Shown piece by piece: positions 25,301 through 38,795 of a stretch of 64,000 bases of DNA. Below the pieces are notes generated by a model. That model was given only the letters and a program-made list of their open reading frames with translations. It was not told the origin of the DNA and did no database searches. Source of the DNA: Leptodactylus fallax (taxonomy: Eukaryota > Chordata > Amphibia > Anura > Leptodactylidae); NCBI GenBank assembly GCA_947044405.1, contig CAMRHE010000648.1, forward strand, positions 124,001 to 188,000. The letters are read 5' to 3'. A program made the translations under genes and the position numbers. The first letter of the stretch is position 1. Each line of letters opens with the position of its first letter.

Positions 25301-28300
25301 AGGGGGAAAAAAAAAAAAAAAAAAAGTCAATACCTAGTTTCTTGAGTTGATCAGTTAGCGATCCAGTGAACTCTTGTCCATCACGCAGTGTGACAAAGCA
25401 ATATAAGCACTCCCCCTTTACTGGGTGAGGATGGCTTACAGCAGCAGCCTCAGCTACAGAAGAGTGTTCAACAAGTGCAGACTCCACTTCTGCCGTGCTC
25501 AACAAGTGACCTGATGTGGAAGAAAAGGGTCAGTATTCTCATGATCAGTATCATCACTATATGAACTGTGGGGATCTAACCTCTGGGACCCCCCACCAAC
25601 CCTAATAATAAAAGGGGCTGCAGTACAGGTCCATTCAAATGATGCCATTCTCTTGAATGGAGATGTATTACGGTTCCCCTGTACAGTGGATGGTTTTGAG
25701 CACCATACATATAAGCATACTTTAGAGATTTGTCATCACTTTGAGATGGAAATACTCCTCTAACCAGTTCCAGACCGCCCATAGACTATATACGTCTGGG
25801 CGGTGCACCTCCAACCCTGCAAGTACGTACTTATACATAGACATCCTTGCAAGGTTGGATGCCATATGATATCCTATAGGAAAAGGCAGGGATGGTTTAT
25901 TACGATCCCTGATTTCCCGATCGCTGTGTACAGAGTGTTCAATGAGCACTGTGTGCACAGCTATGGGAGCCGCCATTACACAATGTGTAAAAAATAAAAG
26001 TAAAACACCCGCCCCCGCCACTAACACGCCCCCATCACAGGTTCTAGCTCCACCTCCAGCAACACAACAATAAGTGTCACCAAAGTAAAAAAGGTCATGA
26101 CAGAGAAGGTAAACCATTTATTTATTTATTTTTAAACCATGACCTCAAATAAGAGTAGTATTCTAGTCACTGAAAAGACACAAAATAACTCACCAGATAC
26201 ATTAAGCATGTCGTCAATCCGACCAGTAATCCAATAATAACCATCTTTGTCTCTTCTACAGCCTAAAAAATAAGATATTTTGGTGACCAAGAATAATTTT
26301 CAGGATGTTTAACTAAAGCACGACTTGTCATAAAATTGAGATCTGATAAGCGTACAGCAAAGAGCAGTGCACCCGAGCATCCATCACTTGACCAGGATAG
26401 ATTGTTTCTATCCACCGGAATATGGCTGCTATTCAGTGACTGCAAGCGGAGAATATATTAGTATATGTGATGTATGGGTAACTTACCATCTCCTGTCACG
26501 TAATATCCAGGAAACTTTTTGAAGTAGGTTGTCTCAAACCGTTCATGGTTCCTGTAGACTGTGCGCATGAGTGCAGGCCAGGGTTGTTTAAATACCTTCA
26601 CAGCAAAGACATTTCATTATTTTGTAAAAAACGAATATGCACATCACAGTTCTCTATTTTTTGTCAATATACTGTATACCATATTTTGCTGGCCTATAAG
26701 ACGCGTCTGACTATAAGTGGACTATAAGACACGCACCTGGTTTGGGCATAATAAATTAGAAAAAAAAAAATATTTCACATTAATTTAGCCTTCCTTGGTG
26801 GTTAAATGGAGTAGAGGTGTCAATGTCACTAACTGGTATGCTAGGGAAGAAGGGGGTTATTGACTAACAAGAGGGTTATCTGGGCTTTTTTTTTTTTATG
26901 GCCTTTCCTTGGGAATATATGATCAATAGGGGTCCGACACCCAGCCCCATCACCTGTAGGAAGCAACTTGTAAATACAGGTCCGGAAGCAAAAAGCTCAG
27001 TCCAGCTAGACAACAGATGGAGCTTTCTGCTTCTGGCCCCATCTTGCGTACTGGACGGGCGCCGGAAGCAGCACCAAACAAATGATTGCCCACTCATATA
27101 TTTATGGACTATACATGTACACAAAGCCTGTTGTCTCCACACAATATAAAGGGGCATTAAATATGAGTGTTTAATTGTTTAATTATACGTGTGTATTATT
27201 ATATGTGTGTGCGGGGCACTAACGTGACATTATACTGTATGGGTAGAACTAAGGAGTATTATGTGTGGAGGGCACGAACATGGCATTATACTTTATGGGA
27301 GGCATTTATACTGAGTAGGGGACACTAAGCAAGCATTAATTAAGCACACACTAGCTGAACTATCCTTTCCTCTATCCTGATCATGACTGACTGGTGTGGG
27401 ACAGGAAGGGAGAGAGCTATGTAGATGCACGCACAGCTTTTTGATTGAGAAATGGCTTTATCAGCAATTCTCCAGATCATAAATCCTGCTGACTTCGGAC
27501 AATAAGATGGAGGGACTTTTTAGCAAGGTTTTTCCTTGCTAAAAAGTGCATCTTACAGTCCAAAAAATATGGCAATTAATGAACAATATTGTCAATATTA
27601 ATTTACAATTTACATACTTTGCTCACTCAACAATACCAACTACAAGCAAAGTCTTCAGCAGGTACAATAATCTAAACAGACAAGATATTACTTTGATTGT
27701 GGTAACCTTTGTGTGGTCCACAAAACCATCACACAAAACTATAGATGCTCTAATACATATGCATGGCCAGGGCAAAATAATTGTACTAATACTTGTACTA
27801 ATTTTAATTTCCACAATGGTCTGCCCCTAGGAAGGTATGCCAATGTGCCTATATATGGATTCCAACATATTTGTCGGCTGATATGGATACGAGGAGTGGT
27901 GGTGAAAAGACTACGTGAGATTGGATTTGGTATAACAGGACTGTTTACTTACCAGATAACCTTCAGCTTCTCCTTCAAGTTCTTCCCCCGACTCATTCAA
28001 GATAGCAGGAACTACTCCAAAAAATGGAAACGTCTTAAAGTAAAAAAGGGGAGAAAAAGACAATATAAATATATAAGCTAATAACTTTGCTCCTTGTATT
28101 TACTAGCAACCTCCTTATTCAGTTAGTATTTGCTAGGGTCTGCATCAACTGTGTTTCAATCGACCAATCAGCTGTATATAGTCAGGATGTAAACACAATG
28201 GAGGCTTGTGGCAGATTCCATACAATGCCATCTATCACCCATTGGGTCCCATTGTTAACCACTTCTGTACCGGGCTATTTTCCCTGGTTCCATGTTTTTT

Positions 28301-31300
28301 CTTCTTTATTTTAATATCCAAAACAATGTAAACAAAAAAGGAGGGGAAATGTCTTGCTTTTCATATTTTTTGAATAGTAAGAAGTTCTCCCTCTCCGTTA
28401 CGGTCATTTTTACTTACTGTTTTGTCACTGAGTGTGTGGCTAGAACCTATGATGGGGGCTTTTTTTTTTTTTTTTTTTGTATTATATAATATTTTTTTAA
28501 AACACATTGTGCCCCTCCATAAAGGTCATAATAGACCTTTGTGGGGGCATTTTAACTTTTTTTTTTGATGATTTCTCTTGTAACTGGGCAGATCCATATA
28601 GCCCCAGTTACAGGAGGAATACAACCTCCTATGCTGTACTCTATAGCTGATCTGGGTCCTCTAGGGGATGTCGGGCTGTAGTAACAGCTGGCATCCTGAG
28701 CCCATAGCTGCACGATCTCGTGCAGCAGGCTAACCTTGCAAGGACGTGTAGTCTTTGCAGGGTTAGAGATGGACCGCCTGGATGTATAAAGTCTATGGGC
28801 GGTCCAGAAGAGGTTAAAAACATATCATGTAGTATACTTTTTTTTTTGCGGTGAGCCTTTATTAAGGAAAGTGGAGTATACTACAAAAAACACAGACGGA
28901 ATCCAAAAGCCCACCCTCTTAGACTGTCTGGTGAATGGGGGTGTCTATAGAAACATTCTACATATATGCTAGTTTTTCCTAGCATATACAGTACAGACCA
29001 AAAGTTTGGACACACCTTCTCATTCCAAGAGTTTTCTGTATTTTCATGACTATAAAAATTGTAGATTCACACTGAAGGCATCAAAACTATGAATTAACAC
29101 ATGTGGAATTATATACTTAACAAAAAAGTGTGAAACAACTGAAAATATGTCTTATATTCTAGGTTCTTCAAAGTAGCCACCTTTTGCTTTGATTACTGCT
29201 TTGCACACTCTTGGCTTTCTCTTGATGAGCTTCAAGAGGTAGTCACCTGAAATGGTTTTCGCTTCATAGGTGTGCCCTGTCAGGTTTAATAAGTGGGATT
29301 TCTTGCCGTATAAATGGGGTTGGGACCATCAGTTGTGTTGTTCAGAAGTCAGGAGGATACACAGCTGATAGTCCTACTGAATGGAGTGTTAGAATTTGTA
29401 TTATGGCAAGGAAAAAGCAGCTAAGTAAAGAAAAACGAGTGGCCATCATTACTTTAAGAAATGAAGGTCAGTCAGTCCGAAAAATTGGGAAAACTTTGAA
29501 AGTGTCCCAAAGTGCAGTGGCCAAAACCATCAAGCGCTACAAAGAAACTGGCTCACATGAGGACCGCCCCAGGAAAGGAAGACCAAGAGTCACCTCTGCT
29601 GCGGAGGATAAGTTCATCCGAGTCATCAGCCTCAGAAATCGCAGGTTAACATCAGCTCAGATTAGAGACCAGGTCAATGCCACACAGAGTTCTAGCAGCA
29701 GACACATCTCTACAACTGTTAAGAGGAGACTGTGTGCAGCAGGCCTTCATGGTAAAATAGCTGCTAGGAAACCACTGCTAAGGACAGGCAACAAGCAGAA
29801 GAGACTTGTTTGGGCTAAAGAACACAAGGAATGGACATTAGACCTGTGGAAATCTGTGCTTTGGTCTGATGAGTCCAAATTTGAGATCTTTGGTTCCAAC
29901 CACCGTGTCTTTGTGCGACGCAGAAAAGGTGAACGAATGGACTCTACATGCCTGGTTCCCACCGTGAAGCATGGAGGAGGTGGTGCGATGGTGTGGGGGT
30001 GCTTTGCTGGTGACACTGTTGGGGATTTATTCAAAATTGAAGGAATACTGAACCAGCATGGTTACCACAGCATCTTGCAGCGGCATGCTATTCCATCCGG
30101 TTTGTGTTTAGTTGGACCATCATTTATTTTTCAACAGGACAATGACCCCAAACACACCTCCAGACTGTGTAAGGGCTATTTGACCAAGAAGGAGAGTGAT
30201 GGGGTGCTACGCCAGATGACCTGGCCTCCACAGTCACCAGACCTGAACCCAATCGAGATGGTTTGGGGTGAGCTGGACCGCAGAGTGAAGGCAAAAGGGC
30301 CAACAAGTGCTAAGCATCTCTGGGAACTCCTTCAAGACTGTTGGAAGACCATTTCAGGTGACTACCTCTTGAAGCTCATCAAGAGAATGCCAAGAGTGTG
30401 CAAAGCAGTAATCAAAGCAAAAGGTGGCTACTTTGAAGAACCTAGAATATAAGACATATTTTCAGTTGGTTCACACTTTTTTGTTAAGTATATAATTCCA
30501 CATGTGTTAATCCATAGTTTTGATGCCTTCAGTGTGAATCTACAATTTTTATAGTCATGAAAATACAGAAAACTCTTGGAATGAGAAGGTGTGTCCAAAC
30601 TTTTGGTCTGTACTGTACATTAAGTCAAGTACAAAGTGCCCTTATATTTAGCAATACCATGGATTTAAAATGTCTTTAAAAGAGAGTGCAAGTTTTTAAA
30701 AAAAAAAAAAAAAAAAAAAATCCACCCTATATTTAGTTATCAGCTATCACTGTTCCTGAGCAACTTACCGCTGAGCCAGGCTTTGTGGCTGTCGCACCTG
30801 GAAGTGGAGTTAACACATGACCCCCCTGCAAAAATAAATACAAAATAAAAACCTCAGATACTGTCATTGTATTTGCAGTACATTGCCCTTATCTGCTAGA
30901 TTTCAGTCTGGACAAGATTTATATGTGCTCTGTGTTATTCAGTGCCCTTCCTCATTACAGGAACTCATTACTCACCGTTTCTGTCTGCCAAAATGTGTCA
31001 ACAATTGGGCATCTCTTCTCCCCTACCACATTGTAATACCAAAGCCAAGCTTCAGGATTAATTGGTTCTCCAACTGTTCCCAAAATCTTCAGTGATTTTC
31101 TACTACACCTGCCAGAAAACATGTATACATGTTGAATGCAGAGTTAACACTTACAGTAATACATTTTTCTATCGCACTACACGCAAATTTAAAGCCATTC
31201 AACTACAAGCAGATTCCCCCCCCCCCATTGACTCCAGCACACCTGGAATTTTTTTCTCTAGCCCACTCTCTTCCCGAGCAAACAGTGCAGTTCATTTTGG

Positions 31301-34300
31301 TGCCCGACATGCAAACTAGACTCTCTAATGTCAAGTGGGTGGAGCGGCCAAGAGGGCATGATTCAGAGCTCCAATAAGAAGCAGATGGGTTGAGAGATAC
31401 ACTCTTATTTTCACACTGTATGGTGCTGTTGTATGATTAATACATGTTTAGAGATTTGCCATGACAAGTCAGACCCTACAATGGAAATGTACATCCATAA
31501 CATCACTATTTGGAGGACCTCCAAAAAAATCTCCATACTGTGGGTACCCTTTACCTGGTACTAACTGAGGCTAGGAGCTTCAGGATAAACAAGATAAAAT
31601 GGCAACTGCGGGGGTAGTACCTTTTAACTGGCTCTTCTCCGTATTTCATTAGCAGGCGGATTGCTGTTGGTGCGGTGTAGAATTTGCTTACACGGTACTT
31701 GTCAATGATCTGCCACATGCGCGAAATGTCTGGGTATATAGGAAGACCTTCAAACTGGGGACAGAATGAAGAATAGCAAGGTAAAAAATATGCCAAATAA
31801 CTTAGTAAGTAGAATTTAACAAAACTGGAAAGATAAAACTAGTCAACGATTCAGCAAATAGAGGCAGCACGTTGTCTGAATAGTTTACTTACTAATACAC
31901 TGGATGCCCCATTGGCTAGAGGTCCATAGGCGAGGTAGGAGTGCCCAGTAATCCATCCGATGTCAGCCGTGCACCAGTATATATCATCATGATGGTAGTC
32001 AAACACATACTTGAATGTTGTTGCAGTGAAGATCATGTAACCTCCCACAGAATGCACTACTCCCTGTGAAGTAGAGAAATAGTAGATGAATCCATCTTTG
32101 CACTAGGGACATCACTATTGTCTCAATCTATGTAATTTACATTTCACTTCTCCTTACCGGTTTTGGCCCAATGTGTATGTACTCACCTTGGGCTTGCCGG
32201 TAGACCCACTGGTGTAAAGAATAAACAGCTCATCTTCAGCGTCACACCACTCGGGCTCACACTCGGTGCTGGCATTCTTCACAAGTTCATGCCACCACAA
32301 GTCCACAGATGGATTCCATGCGGTCTGAAATGCAAACATCTTGAATGTATAGAGTCTCAGAGTAAAGAATATGCTCTTGAACCACGTGTGCCCTTTTTCT
32401 TATTTAATATGATTTTGTGAATACAGACACATTGCTCAGGTGTAAATAAGTAAAAAAGCGTTACTCGCCTCACTGACCCCCACTGCTGCGCCTCTGATCT
32501 CAACTTCATGGTCAGATCTCTACCTGTCAGAAATTGTTTGATCATCCACTGACTGCAGGGGTGAACCACCTCAGCCAGCGATCACCCAAGCAGCATTTTC
32601 TGTCGAGACTGGAACACAAAATGACTAAATGGGGAACTGGTAAGCGTCAGAACAGCAATGGAGGAGGGGAACCAGTGAGGTGAGTAGTGTTTTTGCTTTG
32701 TAGTTTGCTAAATTTTATCCTGCTGAAAAATGACACTATAATTTTTTTTTTTTTTTTTGTGTGTAGGAAACCTGATTTCTTGTCATGACCATCAAGCAAA
32801 TGTGAGGTGTTCACATGGGAAATATTAAAGTGGGATTTTTGTGTACTCACCGTAAAATCCTTTTCTCGTTGTATTCACTGGGGGACACAGCACCATGGGT
32901 ATAGACCTGGTCACTAGGAGACAAGACACTAGGAAAAAGCAAAAGCTGTTGGCTCCGCCTCCAGGCTATACCCTGCCACAGCCACTGTGCATGAATCAGT
33001 TTGTACCGTAGCAGTAGGAGAGAGAGACATAAAGGAACATGGAACCAACAACCACCAACAATGCCTGAACCCAAAAAGGAACCAACACAGTTTGGGCAGG
33101 AACACTGAAAAAAACAAGGGAGGGATCTGTGTCCCCCAGTGAATACAACGAGAAAAGGATTTTACGGTGAGTACACAAAAATCCCACTTTCTCGTCTACT
33201 TCACTGGGGGACACAGCACCATGGGATGTCCTAAAGCAGTCCCAGAGGGTGGGAATAACACGGCCATGCAAACCTGTAATACTCAACCGCTTCCAGAAAC
33301 TTACAACCCAAATTGGCATCAGCAGAGGCCACAGAATGAATCTGGAGAAACTTAGAGAAAAAGGATGGAGGCCCAGTGGGATACTTACAGACCTGGGAAG
33401 TATAAGCCTGATGCCGGAGGCCTCGGGAACTCCAACAGCTCTAGAGGAGAAAGCCATCACACGGGAAGGCAGAGCCGTACCCTTAAACCGATAGGTCTCC
33501 CTAATCTCAGACCAAAGCCATCGGAAGATGGGAGCTCTGGAAGCAGGCAGGCCCTGGCAAGGGCACTCAGGGAGAATGAGCAAAGCGTCCGAACAAGAGA
33601 AAGGATCCGTGAGGGACAGTATACACGCAAATTGCCCGGGCAACAACCGGGCAGGGAAGAGCAAGCACTCACGTGGACGCCTGGGGACCGAGCAGAAGGA
33701 GGGCAAGACCAAGTCCTCGAAGTGGAAGCAGGAAAAACACCCTAAGAAAAAAAGACTGTGGCAGACAGAGGAAAACCTTATCCTTGTGGAGGACCAGAAA
33801 GGGAGGCTGCCGAAAAAAAGGGGCAGCCAATTAGGGACCCCTGCGGATGGAGGTAATGGCCACCAGAAACTCATTCTACCAGGACAGAGGCGCAAAAAAA
33901 AAAAAAAAAGGATATCATAGGCTCGAAGGGGGAGAACCTGAAGCACCTTAAAGATGAGGTTAAGATCCCACGGATCCAAGGGTTCCAAAGGAGCACAGAG
34001 TGGCACTCCTGTAGGAAAGTCTTTTAAAAAGAAAGAAGACTAAGACCTTGATCCAGACCAGACTGGAGAAGATCCGATGAGAATCGTTACTCTTCCAACG
34101 GTGGACGTAAGCCTTCCACGTTTGATGGCAGATCTAAGCTATCTGGAATTTCCGGGCCTTGAGTATGTTAGAATAACAAACTCCGAAAAAACCACGACGC
34201 CTCAAACCTCGGATTGAACAGCCACGCCGTGAACGCAGCTGAGTCAAGGTGGGGAGGAACAGCAGTCCCTGAGACAGCAGGTCGACCAGCAGAGGAAGAG

Positions 34301-37300
34301 GCCAGGAGCATCCGCCAACAGGAAAATGAGATCCACATACCAGACCCGGCAGGGCCAATCTGGTGCCACCAGGATAGCTTGAACCCCCTTGGTCTTGAGA
34401 TTCTGGAGGACCCAAGGGAGAAGAGGAAGTGAAAAACCGAACTTACAAGAGCGCCAGCGGTGATGGCTCGAGGATCCAGAGACCTGGCAATTTAGCCGGG
34501 GACCTTGTGGTTCCGGCGGAGGCTAAAAATGTCGACGTTTGTCACACCACAGCGGGAGCACAGTGGATGGAAGATCTGCAGATAAAGCGACCCTCGCCCG
34601 GAGCAATATTTTCTCGACTCAAGTAGTCTGCCACCCAGAAAAAGGTTGACCACCGAAAGAGCTGGAACAAGGCGCTCCACCCAAGGAAGAAATTGTGAGG
34701 CTTCTAGTAAGGCCGCACGGCTCCTGGTGCCACACTGAGGGTTCAAGTAGGCGACCATGGAGGAGAGGTCAGTCTGGACTGTGACAGATGTCCTTGGAGA
34801 AGAGAGGTCCAAGGAGTAAGGGCAAATAAGATAGCCCTGGGATCCAGCAGGTTGAACCAGAGGGAGGAATCGGCCCTGGACCACAGGCCCTGAACAATCA
34901 AAGCATCGAGGACCACTCCCCAGCCGGGGAAATTGGCGGCAGTGGGAATCACTTACCAACAGAGGGGAAGAAGGACTTCCCTTGAGAAATTCCTGGGGAG
35001 GAATATACACTAAAGAATCTCTCAGTGAACCAAGGTGGAAAGAGAACCAAGCAGATGAAGATGAGGCTGTCCGGAGATTTGTCCCAGCAGGCCGTAATCT
35101 TCAAGAGGAGAGAACGACAGAGTGAATGAAAGGTACAGCCTAGATGGTTGAGGCGATCGTGCGCAGGACCCACATGCCGATTCAAAGACAGCAAGGAGAG
35201 TACCTCCAAAGGTGGGACACTCAGGATCTTGGCCTCCGGAGGGAGAATCACACCCTGGAGCGAGCAGAGGATCATGTCCCGGATTCCATGTGCTTAGAGG
35301 ACACGAGACATCCTCATAGATGAGCCAGCAGAACCGGCGAAGAACATCCAAGGTGAACCACAAGCTGGTCAGATTGTCTGACCTGGAGGGGCTTCAACAG
35401 GAGGTCGTCAAAGTCTGAAAACACGGCAGCACCTCTGGCGCAGAGGATGGCCATGAGAGACGCCATCACTGAGGGAAAAAACCCCCGGTGGCAGAGGCCA
35501 GCCTGAAGGGGAGAGAGACAACTGGAAAGGTCAAGGATCCACAGCAAAAACGAAGAAACCGCTGACGGCACAGCGAGATGATGTAGATGGACGAAGAATC
35601 TCCAGGGATGCCACCACAGACTGCATAGACTACATAGACTACAACGGAGCCTGCAGGCATGGAAGAACCTGTGGAGCCCTTTCAAGTCCATGATGGGACA
35701 GAGGAAGCCGTCCTTCTAGGCGAATGGAGAACAGGTAAGAATAGTAACCCCAGATACACTCTGCAACGGGAACAGGGACGCTGACTCCCTGCCGCTGGAG
35801 ATTGGAGACAGCCTGGATTTTCCGACATAGCAAAGGCAAAGAGACTCCAGCGAAAACTGGAGTAGCCGGACGACACCGCCTCTCAGGCCCAGGCTCCAGA
35901 CGTCCCGCCATTTGAGATGCCCAGAGAGGGGAAAAAACTTCATGCCGAGGAGGCTAGGAAGAGGAAGACCTGGACGACCTAGTGCAGAACCGCCAGGGAG
36001 GCCTGGACTTGAAAGAAGCTTTCTGGAGCAGGAGAACGGCTGACACATAGGACGCCTCTGAGGGAGGAAGAATCTATTCCCCCGTGGCCTCAGGGATAAG
36101 CTTCTCGACGCCCTTAACAAAAAATTTGGCCCAGGACGACCTGGAAAGGGAGAAGGGCTGCGTTCGCCTTCTTGGAGGCGGACCCAATATTCCACAACGG
36201 ATCCCAACGGTATGGCAGATAATCACTGCATTGGCGGCCGCCTTAGCAGATTTGGGAGGCATCTCCAGTTATTGGGAAGCGTTCAGGATCTCAGAGACGA
36301 GCGGCTGGAGGGAAACTGCATCAGGGAGGTTTGACTGAAGCTGTTTGGCAAAGGAAAAGAAGGCCTTGATGACCCAAGAGGCAGCGAAGGAGAGCTGCAG
36401 GGAGAAACCAGCCACTACGAAGGCCACCCTGGTGAGGGAAGCCACCTTCTTGCAGCAATGCAATAGCCAGCATTTAGGGCAATGCAATGTATCAGTTCTG
36501 CATTGCAAACAATACAACAGATGCGATCCGATCTCACTCCGAGGGATCACTGAGGTAGGCAAAAACCGCTGAAGGCAGACTAGAAGCCTTGGAGAGCCTA
36601 GCTATCATGGGATCCACCGTGGGAGGCTCTTAGTGATAGGAAGGGACACATGGGGCGGCTCGCTGACAAAATGTCAAGACAGGCCAGCTTGCGCTCACTA
36701 GTTACTGATATCTAAGTACCGTGCGCTAACCGATTGCACCACTGGAGCAACCTGCTTCCCTTGACTCGGATGTTCATCATTGCCAGCCAGGGAGAGCTAG
36801 AGACGTGTGTCACAGCATAGCCTGGCAGAACTGCCCGAGCTCACCTTCCACTTGGAGACACACAGGTCAAGGGAAGGGATGTCCGATTTCCTAGTCGAAG
36901 ACAGAGGATGGTCCAGGGAGAAGTCACTGTGCCCTCAAGATGATATCAAACATCCAGTGGCAGAAAGAGATGTCCACTTGAGAGGATGAGTCCGGGTCCT
37001 CAGAGATCTGTAGGGTCTCTATCGCATAGATGACTCCCGCGTAGCAGCAGATATAGATGAGCCTAGCTGAAGCTCCCAGTCGGAGTCAGAGGCGTCCCCA
37101 GTTAAATAGACCGAGCAGAGGGAGGGAGGTATCCGCCTGTCGGAGTGGAGCCGTGAGCTGAGTTCCTATCTGGGGAGTACCCAGAGGAAGGGGTGGCGGA
37201 CCGTGAACCGTAGGAAGACTTCCTGGTCCTTTTGAGGCTCCTGGAGCTGCGACGGGAACTATGAGGGTGTCCAGGGAGATCCCTAGAAGCAGCCGACTGA

Positions 37301-38729
37301 GCGGCGATCTGGGAAAGCAGCCATTCCAAGTTTCCAGCACTGACTAGTTAAGTCTGGTAAGGACACCATGGCCAAGGTTAGGGAGGCCGCCCAATCCGGG
37401 GGATGGAAAAACCGGAGAGGGGGCCAGGAGGTTACTGACTGGCTGAGGCGGAAGGCAGAGAGAGCACATGGGCTCGGGCTGTCCGCATGGCAACTGTTTT
37501 TGATACAGCGGGTGCACGTATAAAAACGTGACGCAACCAGAGGGGCCGGAGGGGGGAGCCCAAGAAAATTAGGGTAACCCAGGGGGTTAGCCTACCAGAC
37601 TGCAAAAGATGGCCGCTCACAAACTGCTGCAGCAAGGTTTCCGCAGGTGCAATGTCTCCCAGGGAGCTGGGAAGAATCCCTGCTGTCCCAGCAAGCCAAA
37701 AAATAAATAAATAAGCCAATAAATAAATAAATTGAGAATATGAGGAGAGCAAAGCTCTTCCCCTGGTAAAAACAGGCTCAGTAGCTACTGGGCAGGCTGG
37801 ATGGCTTGCCAGGACAGCCCCCTGGCCAATGGAAGGCCCTAGGCGGAGTCTGGGTACCAGAAAAGCCCGGGAAAGGGACGGGCCCGTTGCGGCCTAGTTC
37901 CCGGCCAAGCCTCAGACTCGCGTACAACGCGGCCGACCGCGAGGCACCGTCGGCGGCGCGGCGCAACCGCGAACTCCGGAGGTTCCGCGGAGGCTTGGGA
38001 AAAGGTACCGGGGGGCCAGGAAAGGGGGTCCCCACACGAGCGGGGGGGGAACCGGGTGCCCCCCCCCGACGGGGGCCGCTCGGTAGGAGCGACCAGAAAG
38101 CCCAAAAACGCTCCAGAAAAAAGGGGCTTATTTACTAAGATTTAAGGCCCAGTTCAGGGGAACCCTGTGATGCCCCCCCCTAAACAGGACCCATACTATT
38201 GTCCCCCTGGGAAATGGCACTATGGGGCTGAGAGGGCCTGAAGGGGAGATGGAGAGGGGCTGAGGTAACTTACTCACCAGCCTTCTATTCTTCTCATACT
38301 CACCAGTCTGGCGACTTCAGGCGCCGCAGGGTCACCCCCTCGGTAGGACCTCGCACGTGGGAGTGGGGTCACCGGTACTCCGGCCGCTTTCGGGGTGCGG
38401 CGAATGGTGAGTGGGGACTGGGTGACTGGCGAGGCTGCTCTTTTGCAGAGCGCTGCGCCCGCAGGAGGGTATGACTAGTGTGGCGTACACGCTGACTACC
38501 CCCTGCACCTGAAAGAAAGGTAAAAATAAAAACGATGCAAGACAGAAGACCTGAGTCAGGTCGTGTCTGCCTCCTATGACACTAGGTTTCAAACTGGTTC
38601 ATGCACAGTGGCTGTGGCAGGGTATAGCCTGGAGGCGGAGCCAACAGCTTTTGCTTTTTCCTAGTGTCTTGTCTCCTAGTGACCAGGTCTATACCCATGG
38701 TGCTGTGTCCCCCAGTGAAGTAGACGAGA

Positions 38730-38795
<66 letters not shown>

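Larger units (their letters stand above)
32827..38731 (-). mobile_element. DIRS-type tyrosine-recombinase retrotransposon, decayed genes, intact termini
   Basis: On the minus strand the order is gag-like (about 38000-36000), reverse transcriptase (about 35950-35310), RNase H and methyltransferase-like region (about 34960-34130), tyrosine recombinase (about 34006-33240), then an internal complementary region and the terminal repeat. This is the published DIRS gene order. The inverted terminal repeats (32862-33003 and 38590-38731) match over about 142 bp. 33127-33225 is the complement of the left end fused to the complement of the right end, the hallmark internal complementary region. Both ends carry AAA and no target duplication is seen, as expected for recombinase-mediated insertion. 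The genes carry many frameshifts and stops. Lies in ACSS2 intron 7 in the same orientation as the host gene. Confidence 0.9.

Noticed and set aside
29747..30306. Minus-strand frames inside the DD38E transposon
   Set aside because: Shadows of the plus-strand transposase gene.
31201..31217. C-run considered as a telomere-like or G-quadruplex site
   Set aside because: Single short homopolymer next to a T2 fragment; not enough structure to call.
33365..33920. Plus-strand open frames of 126 and 130 residues
   Set aside because: They are antisense to the DIRS recombinase region and have the low-complexity look of shadow frames.
37778..38138. GC-rich open frames of 85-110 residues on both strands near 38 kb
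   Set aside because: Part of the 5' region of the DIRS element; composition alone keeps frames open. No independent gene evidence, and not called as a CpG-island promoter.
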